Shown: positions 34,668 to 43,788 of the stretch, piece by piece
Position numbering within the stretch: position 1 is the first letter of the stretch
Layout of the letters: the number at the start of each line of letters is the position of its first letter
NCBI RefSeq assembly: GCF_018310345.1
Contig: NZ_JAGXBY010000009.1
Span: 53,761 to 117,760 of the forward strand
Origin: Ornithinibacillus massiliensis
GTDB lineage: Bacteria; Bacillota; Bacilli; Bacillales; Amphibacillaceae
Direction of reading: 5' to 3'
DNA: 64,000 bases
The notes under the pieces: model-generated
What the model was told of the DNA's origin: nothing
Database searches by the model: none
Seen by the model: the letters and a program-made list of their open reading frames with translations, nothing else
Made by a program: the position numbers and the translations under genes

Positions 34668-36017
34668 TTATTTTAAACGTTTTTCAAGTTCTGCTTTTTC
34701 AGCTTCAAAACCCGGTTTTCCAAGTAATGCAAACATATTCTTTTTATATGCCTCTACACCAGGTTGATTAAATGGATTTACTCCTAATAAGTACCCACTC
34801 AAAGCACAAGCTTTTTCAAAGAAATACACAAGATATCCAAATGTGTATGCGTCTAGTGCCGGTAAATCAATAACAAGATTAGGTACCCCTCCATCAGTAT
34901 GAGCTAGTAATGTACCTTGGTATGCTTTGTCATTAATTTCATGAATCGTTTTACCAGCTAGATAATTAAGCCCATCAGAGTTGTTTTCTTCCTCTTCAAG
35001 TGTCATCTCTAATTTTGCATGATTCACATGAAGGACGGTTTCAAATAGATCACGACGACCTTCTTGGATGTATTGTCCTAATGAATGGAGGTCTGTTGAG
35101 AAGTTTGCAGATGTTGGGAAGATACCTTTTTGATCTTTACCTTCACTTTCACCATAAAGCTGCTTCCACCATTCAGAGAAGTATTGTAGTCCTGGCTCAT
35201 AATTTACTAGCATTTCGATCGTTTTACCTTTATTATATAGAACATTTCTGACTGCTGCGTATTGATAAGCGATGTTTTTCTCAAGAGAAGACTCGTTGAA
35301 ATCATTCATTGCATCAAGTGCACCTTGCATGATGTCATCTACATGAATCCCGCTAACAGCAATTGGTAATAAACCGACTGCAGTTAATACGGAGAAACGT
35401 CCGCCAACATCATCTGGAATTACGAAAGTTTCATATCCAGCGTCATCGGCTACCCCTTTAAGTGCACCTTTTGCTTTATCTGTTGTAGCAAAAATACGTG
35501 ATTTAGCTTCTTCTTTTCCATATTTCTCTTCTAGATATTGCTTGAAAATACGAAAAGCAATAGCAGGCTCTGTAGTTGTGCCACTCTTAGAAATAACATT
35601 AATGGAGAAGTCTTTACCTTCAAGAACATCAAATAATTCCTTCATATAAGTGGAGCTCATATGATGCCCTACGAAAATGATTTGTGGAACATTACGCTGC
35701 TCTTTAGATAATAAGTTTTGGAATGAATGGTTTAGCATTTCAAGAGCAGCTTTTGCCCCTAAATAGGAACCACCAATCCCGATAACAAGTAAAATATCAG
35801 AGTCATTTTGAATTTTTTTAGCAGCGGCCTTTATTCTTGTGTATTCTTCTTTGTCGTAATTTTGCGGTAAATCAACCCATCCTAAAAAGTCATTTCCAGG
35901 ACCAGTCTTGTTATGTATTGCTTCGTGTGCAACGGTAACAAATTCAGCTAAATTGTCTAGCTCTTCCTTATTAATGAAATCTAGTGCATGTTGATATGAA
36001 AATTGTATATGTGACAT
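34668..36017 (-). CDS. pgi: Glucose-6-phosphate isomerase
   Basis: A 449-residue isomerase of the bacterial type, linking glucose-6-phosphate and fructose-6-phosphate. The sugar-phosphate site shows VIGIGGSYLGAKA and VISKSGTTTEPAIAFR. The catalytic Glu lies near YGESEGKDQKGIFPTS, and the conserved ending has GVNPFNQPGVEAYK. AGGAGG precedes the ATG. It lies downstream of yugI on the same strand, as in B. subtilis. Confidence 0.96.
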   Translation of the reverse strand: MSHIQFSYQHALDFINKEELDNLAEFVTVAHEAIHNKTGPGNDFLGWVDLPQNYDKEEYTRIKAAAKKIQNDSDILLVIGIGGSYLGAKAALEMLNHSFQNLLSKEQRNVPQIIFVGHHMSSTYMKELFDVLEGKDFSINVISKSGTTTEPAIAFRIFKQYLEEKYGKEEAKSRIFATTDKAKGALKGVADDAGYETFVIPDDVGGRFSVLTAVGLLPIAVSGIHVDDIMQGALDAMNDFNESSLEKNIAYQYAAVRNVLYNKGKTIEMLVNYEPGLQYFSEWWKQLYGESEGKDQKGIFPTSANFSTDLHSLGQYIQEGRRDLFETVLHVNHAKLEMTLEEEENNSDGLNYLAGKTIHEINDKAYQGTLLAHTDGGVPNLVIDLPALDAYTFGYLVYFFEKACALSGYLLGVNPFNQPGVEAYKKNMFALLGKPGFEAEKAELEKRLK

Positions 36018-36082
36018 GGTATCCTCCTTTTAGATATTATTATAAAGTAGTTTCATCATATAGAAAATCAAAATACATAGGA

Positions 36083-36140
36083 AGAGGCTCCTGCCATCAA
36101 TATTAACGAAATGCAGGTAATGTTGATGGGAGAAGCCTCT
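36083..36140 (-). other. Large hairpin in the yugI-pgi gap
   Basis: AGAGGCTCCTGCCATCAA (36083-36100) pairs with TTGATGGGAGAAGCCTCT (36123-36140) with few mismatches. No T-run follows on the minus strand, so this is not a plain terminator. It lies in the 5' leader of pgi and could be a processing, stability or attenuation element. Confidence 0.55.
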
Positions 36141-36152
36141 AGCTATCAAGTA

Positions 36153-36527
36153 TTAGTTTTTAAATTCGGATTGTTCAATCCATTCTTCAAGTTTTTCTTT
36201 TAGTGTATTGAACCCAGAAGTGTTTTCTTCAAGTTTTACTGATTGTTTAGCTGGAGCTTGAGGCTTAGCTTGTTTCTTTGGTGGTTCTTCCGTTGCACGG
36301 ATAGATAAGGATACTTTATTTTTCTCCTCATCAATATTTAGAACTTTAACGTTAACTTCATCACCAACAGAAAGATGATCATTAATATCTTTCACGAAAC
36401 CATGTGTTACTTCTGAGATATGAACTAATCCTTGTACTTCATCGTTAAGTGCAACAAATGCACCATATGGTTGAATACCTGTTACTTTACCAGTAATAAT
36501 CTGACCTACTTCAATCTTATCTGTCAT
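36153..36527 (-). CDS. yugI: S1-domain RNA-binding protein, YugI (general stress protein 13)
   Basis: A 124-residue protein with one S1 RNA-binding domain (about 1-75): GQIITGKVTGIQPYGAFVAL, VQGLVHISEV, VGDEVNVKVLNID and KVSLSIRA. A Lys/Pro/Ala-rich linker and a short C-terminal helix (FNTLKEKLEEWIEQS) follow. The GSP13/YugI family associates with ribosomes. The start at 36527 is chosen since TAGGAG is nine bases upstream; the ATG at 36536 abuts that site. Confidence 0.9.
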   Translation of the reverse strand: MTDKIEVGQIITGKVTGIQPYGAFVALNDEVQGLVHISEVTHGFVKDINDHLSVGDEVNVKVLNIDEEKNKVSLSIRATEEPPKKQAKPQAPAKQSVKLEENTSGFNTLKEKLEEWIEQSEFKN

Positions 36528-36604
36528 GCTGAACATCTCCTATACCTTCGTTTCTTTTCACACAATAAAATATTATACCATACATATTGGATTAGGGCAA
36601 AATA

Positions 36605-37606
36605 TTATCTTTCCCATGGTATGGAAGTAATTAATATGTCTCCCTTAACTAGTAACAATTCCCGTTGAGGATTAAATATCCATTCACCATCTCGCTGAAT
36701 GCCAAGTAGAAGACGGCCATTCTTTTGTAATGGATTTATGATTTCATGGAAGGGGTAACCAACCCATTCTTCCGGCACTTCATAATGATGAAACTGTTGT
36801 GCATCTAAAAAGTGAATAATCGTCTCGAAGGGTTTAGAGTGGGCTTTGAATACTTCTTGATACAATAGTGCACTCATGAAATCATTTGGGCGAAGAATGG
36901 TGCTTGCTCCAGCTCTTTTAGCATTATCAATTTGATTATATGTCATAACCTCTACGATTATAGGGACTTTGTCATGATTCCCTCTCACTGCAACAACAGT
37001 TAAGATAGACTGATTATCGGCTTGTTTTTCGCTTTTATGATCATCGGCCGTAATGACGACTCTTTCTGCTTCCTTAATATTCGCTTTTTGTAAGAAGTAA
37101 TCATCCGTCGGGTCGCCGTGGATGAAGTGGATTGGAAAATCCCGATAGGACATTTGTGAAACCGTTTGATCAATGAGGACGATTTCTTTTTTCGGATCAT
37201 GCTTTAAAATTCTGTTCATCAAAATTCGCGATCGTTCGTTCCATCCTACGATAATAATGTGATGGTTTCCTTTATAGGCAACTTTGCCTCGGGATAAATC
37301 TGATTCATGTTGAACTGTGGCAGCTGCAAACTGGGTGATATAAAAGGTGAGAAGTCCACCACCAGTTAAGATAAGGACAATCCCAATGATTCGGCCCAAT
37401 TGTGTTAATGGTACATAATCGCCGTATCCGACGGTTGCTCCCGTTACAACTGCCCACCAAATCCCGTCAAAAATAGTTGGAAATTGCTTCGGTTCAATGA
37501 AGTGAATAACTGTGCCGAAAAAGAGCATGACCAATAAGATGGTTAGAAATAGCCTAACTAGTATTGGAAGACGAAAGTAAATATGCTTAAACAGTTCAGT
37601 GTTCAT
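36605..37606 (-). CDS. yugO: Potassium channel YugO-like (two TM plus TrkA-N/RCK)
   Basis: A 333-residue K+ channel subunit. Membrane helices lie at about 13-37 and 71-95, flanking the selectivity filter TVGYGDY (58-64). The cytoplasmic TrkA-N gating domain begins HIIIVGWNERSRILM (116-130); IDQTVSQMS follows as in nucleotide-binding folds. B. subtilis YugO releases K+ for electrical signalling in biofilms. The AGGTGAG ribosome site precedes the ATG. It is monocistronic by appearance. Confidence 0.92.
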   Translation of the reverse strand: MNTELFKHIYFRLPILVRLFLTILLVMLFFGTVIHFIEPKQFPTIFDGIWWAVVTGATVGYGDYVPLTQLGRIIGIVLILTGGGLLTFYITQFAAATVQHESDLSRGKVAYKGNHHIIIVGWNERSRILMNRILKHDPKKEIVLIDQTVSQMSYRDFPIHFIHGDPTDDYFLQKANIKEAERVVITADDHKSEKQADNQSILTVVAVRGNHDKVPIIVEVMTYNQIDNAKRAGASTILRPNDFMSALLYQEVFKAHSKPFETIIHFLDAQQFHHYEVPEEWVGYPFHEIINPLQKNGRLLLGIQRDGEWIFNPQRELLLVKGDILITSIPWER

Positions 37607-37699
37607 ATGCTCACCTAATTAATTCTGTGTCTCATTAGTATGTGCTAATTTTGGAGAACTATAGAGAAAAGAAATGGGAGAATAATGTTTGGAGTAAAG

Positions 37700-37890
37700 A
37701 AAAAGCGAATGATTGTACATCCAGGCACATTCTGAAAATATACCAATGGTTCCGTTCCGTATAGACATATTTGTGTTAAAACATCACACTTTCTATACAA
37801 ACTAGAAGAATAGTGAAAATCCACGTGGGGATTACACACCTTGGAGTTTACATATATATCAGAAAAACTTAGCAAATCATTCGGCTTTTT
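37700..37890. repeat. Dispersed palindrome core copy 6, split by ~160 bp
   Basis: AAAAAGCGAATGATT (37700-37714) and AAATCATTCGGCTTTTT (37874-37890) are the two arms of the family core, here 159 bp apart. The intervening DNA has no gene I can support and no match to the 12347 element. The arms match except for one missing C. It fills most of the 307-nt gap between yugO and the thioredoxin-like gene (37607-37913). Confidence 0.65.
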
Positions 37891-37913
37891 CAAAAACAAG
37901 TTTCGTTTCATTC

Positions 37914-38471
37914 TTACGATAAATTAGCTAACTTATTTTTCAAGCTTTTATACACTTCGTTCCATATTTTTTCGTCTGATACGAATTGTTGTGTCATTGT
38001 TTGAATCATTTCATTAAACTTTTCTTTAAATTCAGCCGCTTCTTTATCTGGAAGCTCTGTGCGAATAGTATTCACAAATTGTTGGACAGATTCTGCACGT
38101 GGGCCCCATTTAGCCACCTCATTTCCAGACTCATCGATAAAGATGAAAATAGGGAAAGAACGAGATTTTCCATTCGTTAAATATTGATCCATTAATTCAA
38201 GATTTTGGTCTCTCAGAATCATACGTACCTCCATATTAGTCTTCTCTGCTAAATGAAGTAGTATAGGGGTATTTAACATAGCATCCCCGCACCAATCCTC
38301 GGTAATTACAATTACACGAAGGTGTTGAATCGTTAAAGTTGAAAAGAATTCTTCGTCCTCAGGTAGTGTAAACCTATTATAGATATGTAGAAGATTTTCC
38401 TTATGTGATTCCATTGTATCGATATATTCTTGATGAGGGATGGCTTTATTAAACCAATTATTTAAGCTCAT
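37914..38471 (-). CDS. Thioredoxin-family protein with WCGD motif
   Basis: A 185-residue protein with a thioredoxin-like domain (about 45-140). The active-site position reads TEDWCGDA, so only one cysteine of the usual CxxC is present. Later FPIFIFIDESGNEVAKWGPR matches the cis-Pro region. A single-cysteine site suggests a monothiol or non-redox role. ATG 38471 has GGAGG upstream. The pathway is unknown. Confidence 0.82.
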   Translation of the reverse strand: MSLNNWFNKAIPHQEYIDTMESHKENLLHIYNRFTLPEDEEFFSTLTIQHLRVIVITEDWCGDAMLNTPILLHLAEKTNMEVRMILRDQNLELMDQYLTNGKSRSFPIFIFIDESGNEVAKWGPRAESVQQFVNTIRTELPDKEAAEFKEKFNEMIQTMTQQFVSDEKIWNEVYKSLKNKLANLS

Positions 38472-38605
38472 ATAACGACCTCCAATTTCTTTTTGATAAT
38501 TCGATTTTAATAATAATTGATCGTTTCCGTAAATAAAAGTGCTCGACATCGGACAATTTTGTTATGATTGTAGTATCGATACATAGAAGAGGAGTTGAGA
38601 TAGGT

Positions 38606-39661
38606 TTGGAAAAAACGAACCAAGAATTTTTACTAGAATTATTAAAAACACCATCACCATCTAGTGATGAAGTGGTAATTCAACGGAAGATGCGTGATTA
38701 TTATCAGTCATTTGCAGATGAAGTGTTGACAGATAATGCTGGCAATGTTATTGGAGTCTTGAATCCGGACGCGCCTTTTAAAGTCTTGTTAGCTGGTCAT
38801 TGTGATGAAATAGCTTTAGTTATTAATCGCATTGATGAAAATGGTTTTTTACATTTTGATAAAATGGGAGGGATTAATCCCAATGCAGCTGTTGGTATGA
38901 AGACGACAGTATTAGGCTACGGTAAAACGGTGACAGGAGTTATAGGAGTGAATGCTCAACACCATGGCGGATTGAAAAGCGATTTTGGCTTAGGGGATTT
39001 ATTCATCGATTGTGGCTTCAGCACAAAAGAGGAAGCGGAGCAATTAGTCCAAATAGGGGATTTAGTTGTTTATAAAACCGAACCTGAAATTCTAATGGAT
39101 CGCTATGTTTCTGGAAGAGGCTTAGATAATCGAACTGGTGCTTTTATTGTGGCAGAAGTGTTAAGACAACTAAAGAAAAAAGGATGTCAGGTTGGAGTAT
39201 ATGCTGCAAGCACTGTAAATGAGGAAACTAATATGGGTGGTGCATATTTCGCTGCAGCAGGAATAGAACCAACGATGGCTATTGCATGTGATGTGACATT
39301 TGCTACAGACTATCCTGGTGTCAATACGAATAAATATGGGGATATTCGCCTAGAAAAAGGGCCAGTATTAGCAAAAGGAGCCCCGATAAACCGTAAAATG
39401 AACGAATTATTAGAAAGGGCAGCTAAAAAGCTAAAGATGGATGTTCAATATGAATTAACACCTCGTCATACTGGAACAGATGCAGACAAGATGCGTTATA
39501 CTGGTAAGGGTGTACCAGTATCATTAGTATCCTTACCACTTAGGTACATGCATTCACCAGTAGAAACAGCAAGTCTACAAGATATGGATCAGGAAATTGC
39601 ATTATTAGTAGAGATGATTGCGGATTTAACCGGTGAAGAAAGTTTAAACCCTCTAGATTAA
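38606..39661 (+). CDS. M42-family metallopeptidase
   Basis: A 351-residue dinuclear zinc aminopeptidase of family M42. Ligands appear in AGHCDEIAL, GRGLDNRTGAF, NEETNMGG, ACDVTF and RYMHSPVE, in the expected order. Members remove N-terminal residues from peptides; some are called cellulase M or glutamyl aminopeptidases. The start is TTG 38606, eleven bases after GAGGAG. It is divergent from the thioredoxin-like gene. Confidence 0.92.
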   Translation: MEKTNQEFLLELLKTPSPSSDEVVIQRKMRDYYQSFADEVLTDNAGNVIGVLNPDAPFKVLLAGHCDEIALVINRIDENGFLHFDKMGGINPNAAVGMKTTVLGYGKTVTGVIGVNAQHHGGLKSDFGLGDLFIDCGFSTKEEAEQLVQIGDLVVYKTEPEILMDRYVSGRGLDNRTGAFIVAEVLRQLKKKGCQVGVYAASTVNEETNMGGAYFAAAGIEPTMAIACDVTFATDYPGVNTNKYGDIRLEKGPVLAKGAPINRKMNELLERAAKKLKMDVQYELTPRHTGTDADKMRYTGKGVPVSLVSLPLRYMHSPVETASLQDMDQEIALLVEMIADLTGEESLNPLD

Positions 39662-39717
39662 GTTAATCTAGGCCACTTGCTTTGAAGGATGCTCACCTAG
39701 GAATATGATATACTCTT

Positions 39718-39761
39718 ATAGCAGTCTGATGGTTTTACGTGACCATTTAGACTGCTATTAT
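39718..39761 (+). terminator. Terminator of the M42 peptidase gene
   Basis: ATAGCAGTCT..ATGGT pairs with ACCAT..AGACTGCTAT, ending in TATTAATT. T-run is weak. Confidence 0.65.
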
Positions 39762-39856
39762 TAATTACCGTAAAATAGAACGAGTTAATTGAAGCAGAAG
39801 TGTTGCCAATTTGCCACTGTTACGTTAATATGGTTATATAAATTTCATATCGATTC

Positions 39857-40004
39857 CACTTCGGGGCAGGGTGTAATTCCCGACCGACGGTAATGAACAA
39901 ATGTTCTAAGTCCGTGAGCCGTTTGTGTTTTTTTAAATGGTTGACCTGGTGAAAATCCAGGACCGACAGTTAAAGTCTGGATGGGAGAAGAGGTCGAGCC
40001 GAAT
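39857..40004 (+). ncRNA. FMN riboswitch (RFN element)
   Basis: The aptamer is clear: TCGGGGCAGGGTG (from 39861), ATTCCCGACCGACGGTAA, GTCCGTGAGCC, GACCTGGTGAAAATCCAGG, ACCGACAGTTAAAGTCTGGATG and GGAGAAGAGG. A terminator follows at 40049. FMN binding should stop transcription of the riboflavin transporter at 40151. Confidence 0.96.
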
Positions 40005-40048
40005 CATGGTACAGTTTATGTGCCTTTATTTCCTATTGATTATGATGA

Positions 40049-40087
40049 ACCCTAAAGCCCCGATTAGGTCTGGCTTTAGGGTTTTTA
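40049..40087 (+). terminator. FMN riboswitch terminator
   Basis: AACCCTAAAGCC and GGCTTTAGGGTT form a perfect stem followed by TTTT, between the aptamer and ribU. Confidence 0.9.
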
Positions 40088-40150
40088 ATATTTAGGATTA
40101 GGCTATCCTTCATCACGATTGGAATCGATAACTAGATGAAGGAGGTATTG

Positions 40151-40738
40151 ATGATGCAAAAAACAACGATGCAATCATCCAACTTAGCAAGACTTATTAT
40201 TTTATCCTTACTTGGAGCGGTGTCCTTATTATTATTCTTTCTTAATTTCCCACTTCCGCTATTACCAAGTTATTTAAAGATTGATTTTAGTGATGTGCCA
40301 GCTATTATGGCATCCCTTATCTTCTCGCCACTTGCAGGAGTAATCGTTGTTGCGATAAAAAATGTATTATACCTAGCAATAGGTGGGGGAGAAATTGTAG
40401 GAGTCACAGCTAACTTTTTAGCAGGTGTGTTACTCGTATTACCGATTGGTATTCTTTATCATAAGTTTAAAAATGTAAAGAGCGTTGTATCTGGCTTAAT
40501 TACAGGAACTATTATTATGGCGATTGGTTTAAGTGTGTTTAATTACTTTATACTTTTACCGGTGTATGGATTAATGATGGGGTGGGGAGAGATGACCCAT
40601 TCTGTGAAGTTAGGTATGGTGTTAGTTGGTATCCTACCGTTCAATGTAATAAAAGGAATTATTATCGGTGCATTATTTGTGCCCGTATTTATTAAAATGC
40701 GACGTTGGATAGAACAACAACAAGCTAAATTTGCATAA
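40151..40738 (+). CDS. ribU: Riboflavin ECF transporter S component RibU
   Basis: A 195-residue membrane protein with about six hydrophobic segments, the S component that binds riboflavin. Family stretches are FPLPLLPSYLKIDFSDVPAI and NVLYLAIGGGEIVGVTANF. The FMN riboswitch directly upstream confirms the substrate. Start ATG 40151 (or the adjoining ATG 40154) follows AAGGAGG. It needs the shared EcfAT module encoded elsewhere. Confidence 0.95.
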   Translation: MMQKTTMQSSNLARLIILSLLGAVSLLLFFLNFPLPLLPSYLKIDFSDVPAIMASLIFSPLAGVIVVAIKNVLYLAIGGGEIVGVTANFLAGVLLVLPIGILYHKFKNVKSVVSGLITGTIIMAIGLSVFNYFILLPVYGLMMGWGEMTHSVKLGMVLVGILPFNVIKGIIIGALFVPVFIKMRRWIEQQQAKFA

Positions 40739-40741
40739 TCT

Positions 40742-40775
40742 AAAAAGGCTGATCCTCTTGGATCAGCCTTTCTTT
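40742..40775. terminator. Bidirectional terminator, ribU / menI-like
   Basis: AAAAAGGCTGATC and GATCAGCCTTTCTTT pair around CTCTTG. It overlaps the stop end of the convergent thioesterase gene. Confidence 0.85.
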
Positions 40776-41149
40776 GGTACTACTCCTACCGTACATCTAG
40801 ATACACAGATTAAATTTTCTTCTTCATCAACAATATTAACCTCCCATACCATATAGGATCTACCTACATGCAAGGGTTTTGCTTTTGCCGTTACGATTCC
40901 GTCACGCTTACTTTTAACATGGTTGGCATTTATTTCAATACCAAATACATGATATTTCTCCAAGTCAACATGTAAACACGCCCCTAGGCTTGCTGCAGAT
41001 TCCGCTAGTGCAACACTAGCCCCTCCATGAAGAAAACCTAATGGCTGATGTGTTCGTTTATCGACTGGCATCGTCATGACGACTAGTTCCTTCTCCATCG
41101 ACACTGTTTCAATGCCAAGTGACTCCATTAATGTATTCGTTAATTCCAT
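40763..41149 (-). CDS. menI: Hotdog thioesterase, predicted DHNA-CoA thioesterase (YuxO/MenI)
   Basis: A 128-residue PaaI/YuxO-type hotdog-fold thioesterase. The active-site region reads GFLHGGASVALAESAASLGA with the catalytic acidic residue on the main helix, followed by VFGIEINANHVKS. Location 36 nt downstream of menA on the same strand, with menF-menE nearby, supports hydrolysis of 1,4-dihydroxy-2-naphthoyl-CoA, which feeds MenA. AGGGGGAG precedes the ATG. The substrate is inferred from context and the B. subtilis YuxO resemblance. Confidence 0.85.
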   Translation of the reverse strand: MELTNTLMESLGIETVSMEKELVVMTMPVDKRTHQPLGFLHGGASVALAESAASLGACLHVDLEKYHVFGIEINANHVKSKRDGIVTAKAKPLHVGRSYMVWEVNIVDEEENLICVSRCTVGVVPKKG

Positions 41150-41185
41150 CTGAACTCTCCCCCTTATCTTAATTTTAAGTAGTTC

Positions 41186-42118
41186 TTAGATGAAATAATG
41201 TATTAATAAAGATAAACCTAGTAAGAACCCGTATATCGTATTTGTCTTAGCAGTTAACTGCATAGCAGGCATCATTTCTAGAGGCTCTGTTTTCCCTTTA
41301 AATCCTTTCAATACTTTAATCGCAGGTATAACAGCGATTAAGGTTAGGAGTGACCATAAAGGTAAAAATCCTACGATAATTAAATATGCGGTAAAATAAA
41401 ATGCAACAAAAAATAGTAATCCTAAAAAGCGCACTGCATTCTTTCGACCTAGTAGAATGGCAAGTGTTTTACGTCCTCCTTTTTCATCCCCATCTAAATC
41501 ACGAATATTATTAGCTAGCATAATACAGCCAATAAAGATAGCGACTGGAAAGGAGATAAAAATAACAAGACTATTTATTTCTCCAGTTTGAATGAAGTAA
41601 CTGATTCCAATAATTACGGTACCCATTAATAGTCCAGAAAACAACTCTCCAAACGGTGTAGTCGAAATTGGTAGCGGCCCACCTGTATATAGATAGCCGA
41701 ATAGCATACAAACAAGACCAATAACAGCAATCCACCAGCTCGATACCATACAAATATAAATTCCTAATAAAAGTGCAATACCATAAAATACTAAAGCTAA
41801 GCGTAGTACAGTTTTTGGATTAATTCCGTCACGGACAATAGTACCACCAATACCAACTGATTCTTCGGAGTCTAATCCCCGAACATAATCATAGTACTCA
41901 TTAAACATATTAGTAGCAGCCTGAATTAAGATAGAGGCTAATAACATTGCTAGAAATACTAGAATTTGAATACCATCTGTATTTAATGCAATCATTGTAC
42001 CGATAAATACAGGTACGAAAGAAGCTGTTAATGTGTGTGGTCTAAGTAGTCTCCACCATACCTGAAAGCCATCACGCTCATTTAAGGCTTTCTTGATATG
42101 ATCTTTGTTGGTTGCCAT
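41186..42118 (-). CDS. menA: 1,4-Dihydroxy-2-naphthoate polyprenyltransferase MenA
   Basis: A 310-residue UbiA-superfamily membrane enzyme that attaches the prenyl chain in menaquinone synthesis. The first Asp-rich motif is in NMFNEYYDYVRGLD and the second in NNIRDLDGDEKGGRKT. About eight to nine hydrophobic segments are present. Start 42118 follows AAGGGGATT; the open frame extends further upstream but without a start signal. It is divergent from menF across a 288-nt gap containing TATAAT (42274-42279) with a weak -35. Confidence 0.94.
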   Translation of the reverse strand: MATNKDHIKKALNERDGFQVWWRLLRPHTLTASFVPVFIGTMIALNTDGIQILVFLAMLLASILIQAATNMFNEYYDYVRGLDSEESVGIGGTIVRDGINPKTVLRLALVFYGIALLLGIYICMVSSWWIAVIGLVCMLFGYLYTGGPLPISTTPFGELFSGLLMGTVIIGISYFIQTGEINSLVIFISFPVAIFIGCIMLANNIRDLDGDEKGGRKTLAILLGRKNAVRFLGLLFFVAFYFTAYLIIVGFLPLWSLLTLIAVIPAIKVLKGFKGKTEPLEMMPAMQLTAKTNTIYGFLLGLSLLIHYFI

Positions 42119-42406
42119 AATTGTAATCCCCTTATCTTTCAATATCACTATAAGTTTAGGCAAAAAGCGAGGGAGTGTCAACGAAGTTAAGAGTCTTATA
42201 ATAGAAATAAGTAGTGAATGTGGTCTAATCGGATAACAATAAAGGAAAAGTCTTATCGAATAAAGTGTCACAATATAATATGGAAGTAATCCATATCTAC
42301 TACCTTTCAGAACCAATATAGTAGTTTGGCACTTGATTTCTTGAGAAACGAGAAAAAAAGGAATAGAATAAAATGGGACTATTACGTACTAACGGAGGGC
42401 AATCAA

Positions 42407-43783
42407 ATGATAGAGGTTAAAGAGGAAACAATTGAATCTACTTTAAGAAAAGTAATACAAGACTTGCTTCCCTCTGAATCAAGACTAGTAAGTTTCACAA
42501 AGAGAATAAAATATATTGATCCCCTTCATTTTTTTGAAGCGGGTACAAATTTACATATGGATCGTTCTTTCTGGAAAAGTACATTAGATAAGTTTACACT
42601 AGTCGGAATTGGGACTGCATATGCAATTCAAGCAAATCATTCCCATAAATTGAAGGAGAAATGGGATGCTTTGGTACAAATGGCCATTATTAATAATCCT
42701 TATCACGTACCAGGAACAGGTATAACTGCAATCGGCGGAATGGATTTTGATCCATTAAAGCCGAGAACCGTTTTATGGGATAAATTTGCGACCAACGAAC
42801 TGTGTATTCCAACTTTCCTATTAATGGAGAAAGAAGACAGTGTTTATTTAACTATAACGGTATATGTCAATGGAGAAGATAATCCTGAAGTAATTGCAAA
42901 GCAGCTAGGTGAAAAAGAAAGGTTCCTCACGTCCTATCGAGGGGATGGATTGTGTAAACCAAGTCTTGTCTCGAAAGAAGAAGTAAATCGGACCAATTGG
43001 AAACAGACTGTTCGTAAAGGTACGGAATTTATATCCTCTGGTCATGCTAATAAAGTAGTATTAGCTCGAGAGCTAAAGCTAGAATTTAAAGAGCCTATTC
43101 ATGTTACTACGGTCATACAGGACCTAATTGTATCGCAACCGACAAGTTACATCTTTGCCTTTGAAAAAGCGGGTGACTGTTTTATAGGTGCCACACCAGA
43201 GCGATTAGTGAAAGTGGAGAAGGATGCGTTATTGTCTACTTGTTTGGCTGGAACAGCACCTCGAGGTAAGACAGATGAAGAGGACCAAGCGATTGGGGAG
43301 CAGCTGCTGTATGATCCAAAAAATCGTGAAGAGCATGATTTTGTAGTTCAAATGATTAAAAAATCATTAAAGGAATTTTGTAAGGAAATGCAAGTCCCAG
43401 ATAAACCAGTACTATATAAACTAAAAAATTTGCAGCATTTATATACACCGGTTAAAGGGATTTTTAAAGAAGGAAATAGTGTCTTTGATGTGGTTGAAAA
43501 ATTACACCCTACACCTGCCTTAGGAGGAGAGCCTCGAGAAGCAGCTCTACAGTTCATTCGAGAGCATGAGTTACTAGATCGAGGATGGTATGGAGCGCCT
43601 ATTGGCTGGGTGGATAGTAATCAAAATGGAGAATTTGCGGTTGCTATACGTTCCGGTCTTCTTAAAGGAGACAAGGCTTCTTTATTTGCGGGTTGTGGTG
43701 TAGTAAAAGAGTCGGATCCGGAAGCCGAATTGGAAGAAACAGGTATTAAATTTTTACCGATGCTGAATGTCCTAGGAGGGTAA
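42407..43783 (+). CDS. menF: Isochorismate synthase MenF
   Basis: A 458-residue chorismate-using enzyme that makes isochorismate, the first step to menaquinone. The C-terminal catalytic domain shows FAFEKAGDCFIGATPERL, LAGTAPRG, KNREEHDFVV and HPTPALGGEPREAA, then WYGAPIGW. The ATG 42407 follows ACGGAGGGC; in-frame codons upstream lack a ribosome site. menD follows 5 nt after the stop. Confidence 0.94.
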   Translation: MIEVKEETIESTLRKVIQDLLPSESRLVSFTKRIKYIDPLHFFEAGTNLHMDRSFWKSTLDKFTLVGIGTAYAIQANHSHKLKEKWDALVQMAIINNPYHVPGTGITAIGGMDFDPLKPRTVLWDKFATNELCIPTFLLMEKEDSVYLTITVYVNGEDNPEVIAKQLGEKERFLTSYRGDGLCKPSLVSKEEVNRTNWKQTVRKGTEFISSGHANKVVLARELKLEFKEPIHVTTVIQDLIVSQPTSYIFAFEKAGDCFIGATPERLVKVEKDALLSTCLAGTAPRGKTDEEDQAIGEQLLYDPKNREEHDFVVQMIKKSLKEFCKEMQVPDKPVLYKLKNLQHLYTPVKGIFKEGNSVFDVVEKLHPTPALGGEPREAALQFIREHELLDRGWYGAPIGWVDSNQNGEFAVAIRSGLLKGDKASLFAGCGVVKESDPEAELEETGIKFLPMLNVLGG

Positions 43784-43788
43784 CATAC

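Noticed and set aside
37645..37911. An 88-codon open frame on the minus strand
   Set aside because: It lies inside the split palindrome, has no ribosome site, and its translation (rich in Phe, Ile, Tyr without pattern) is not protein-like.
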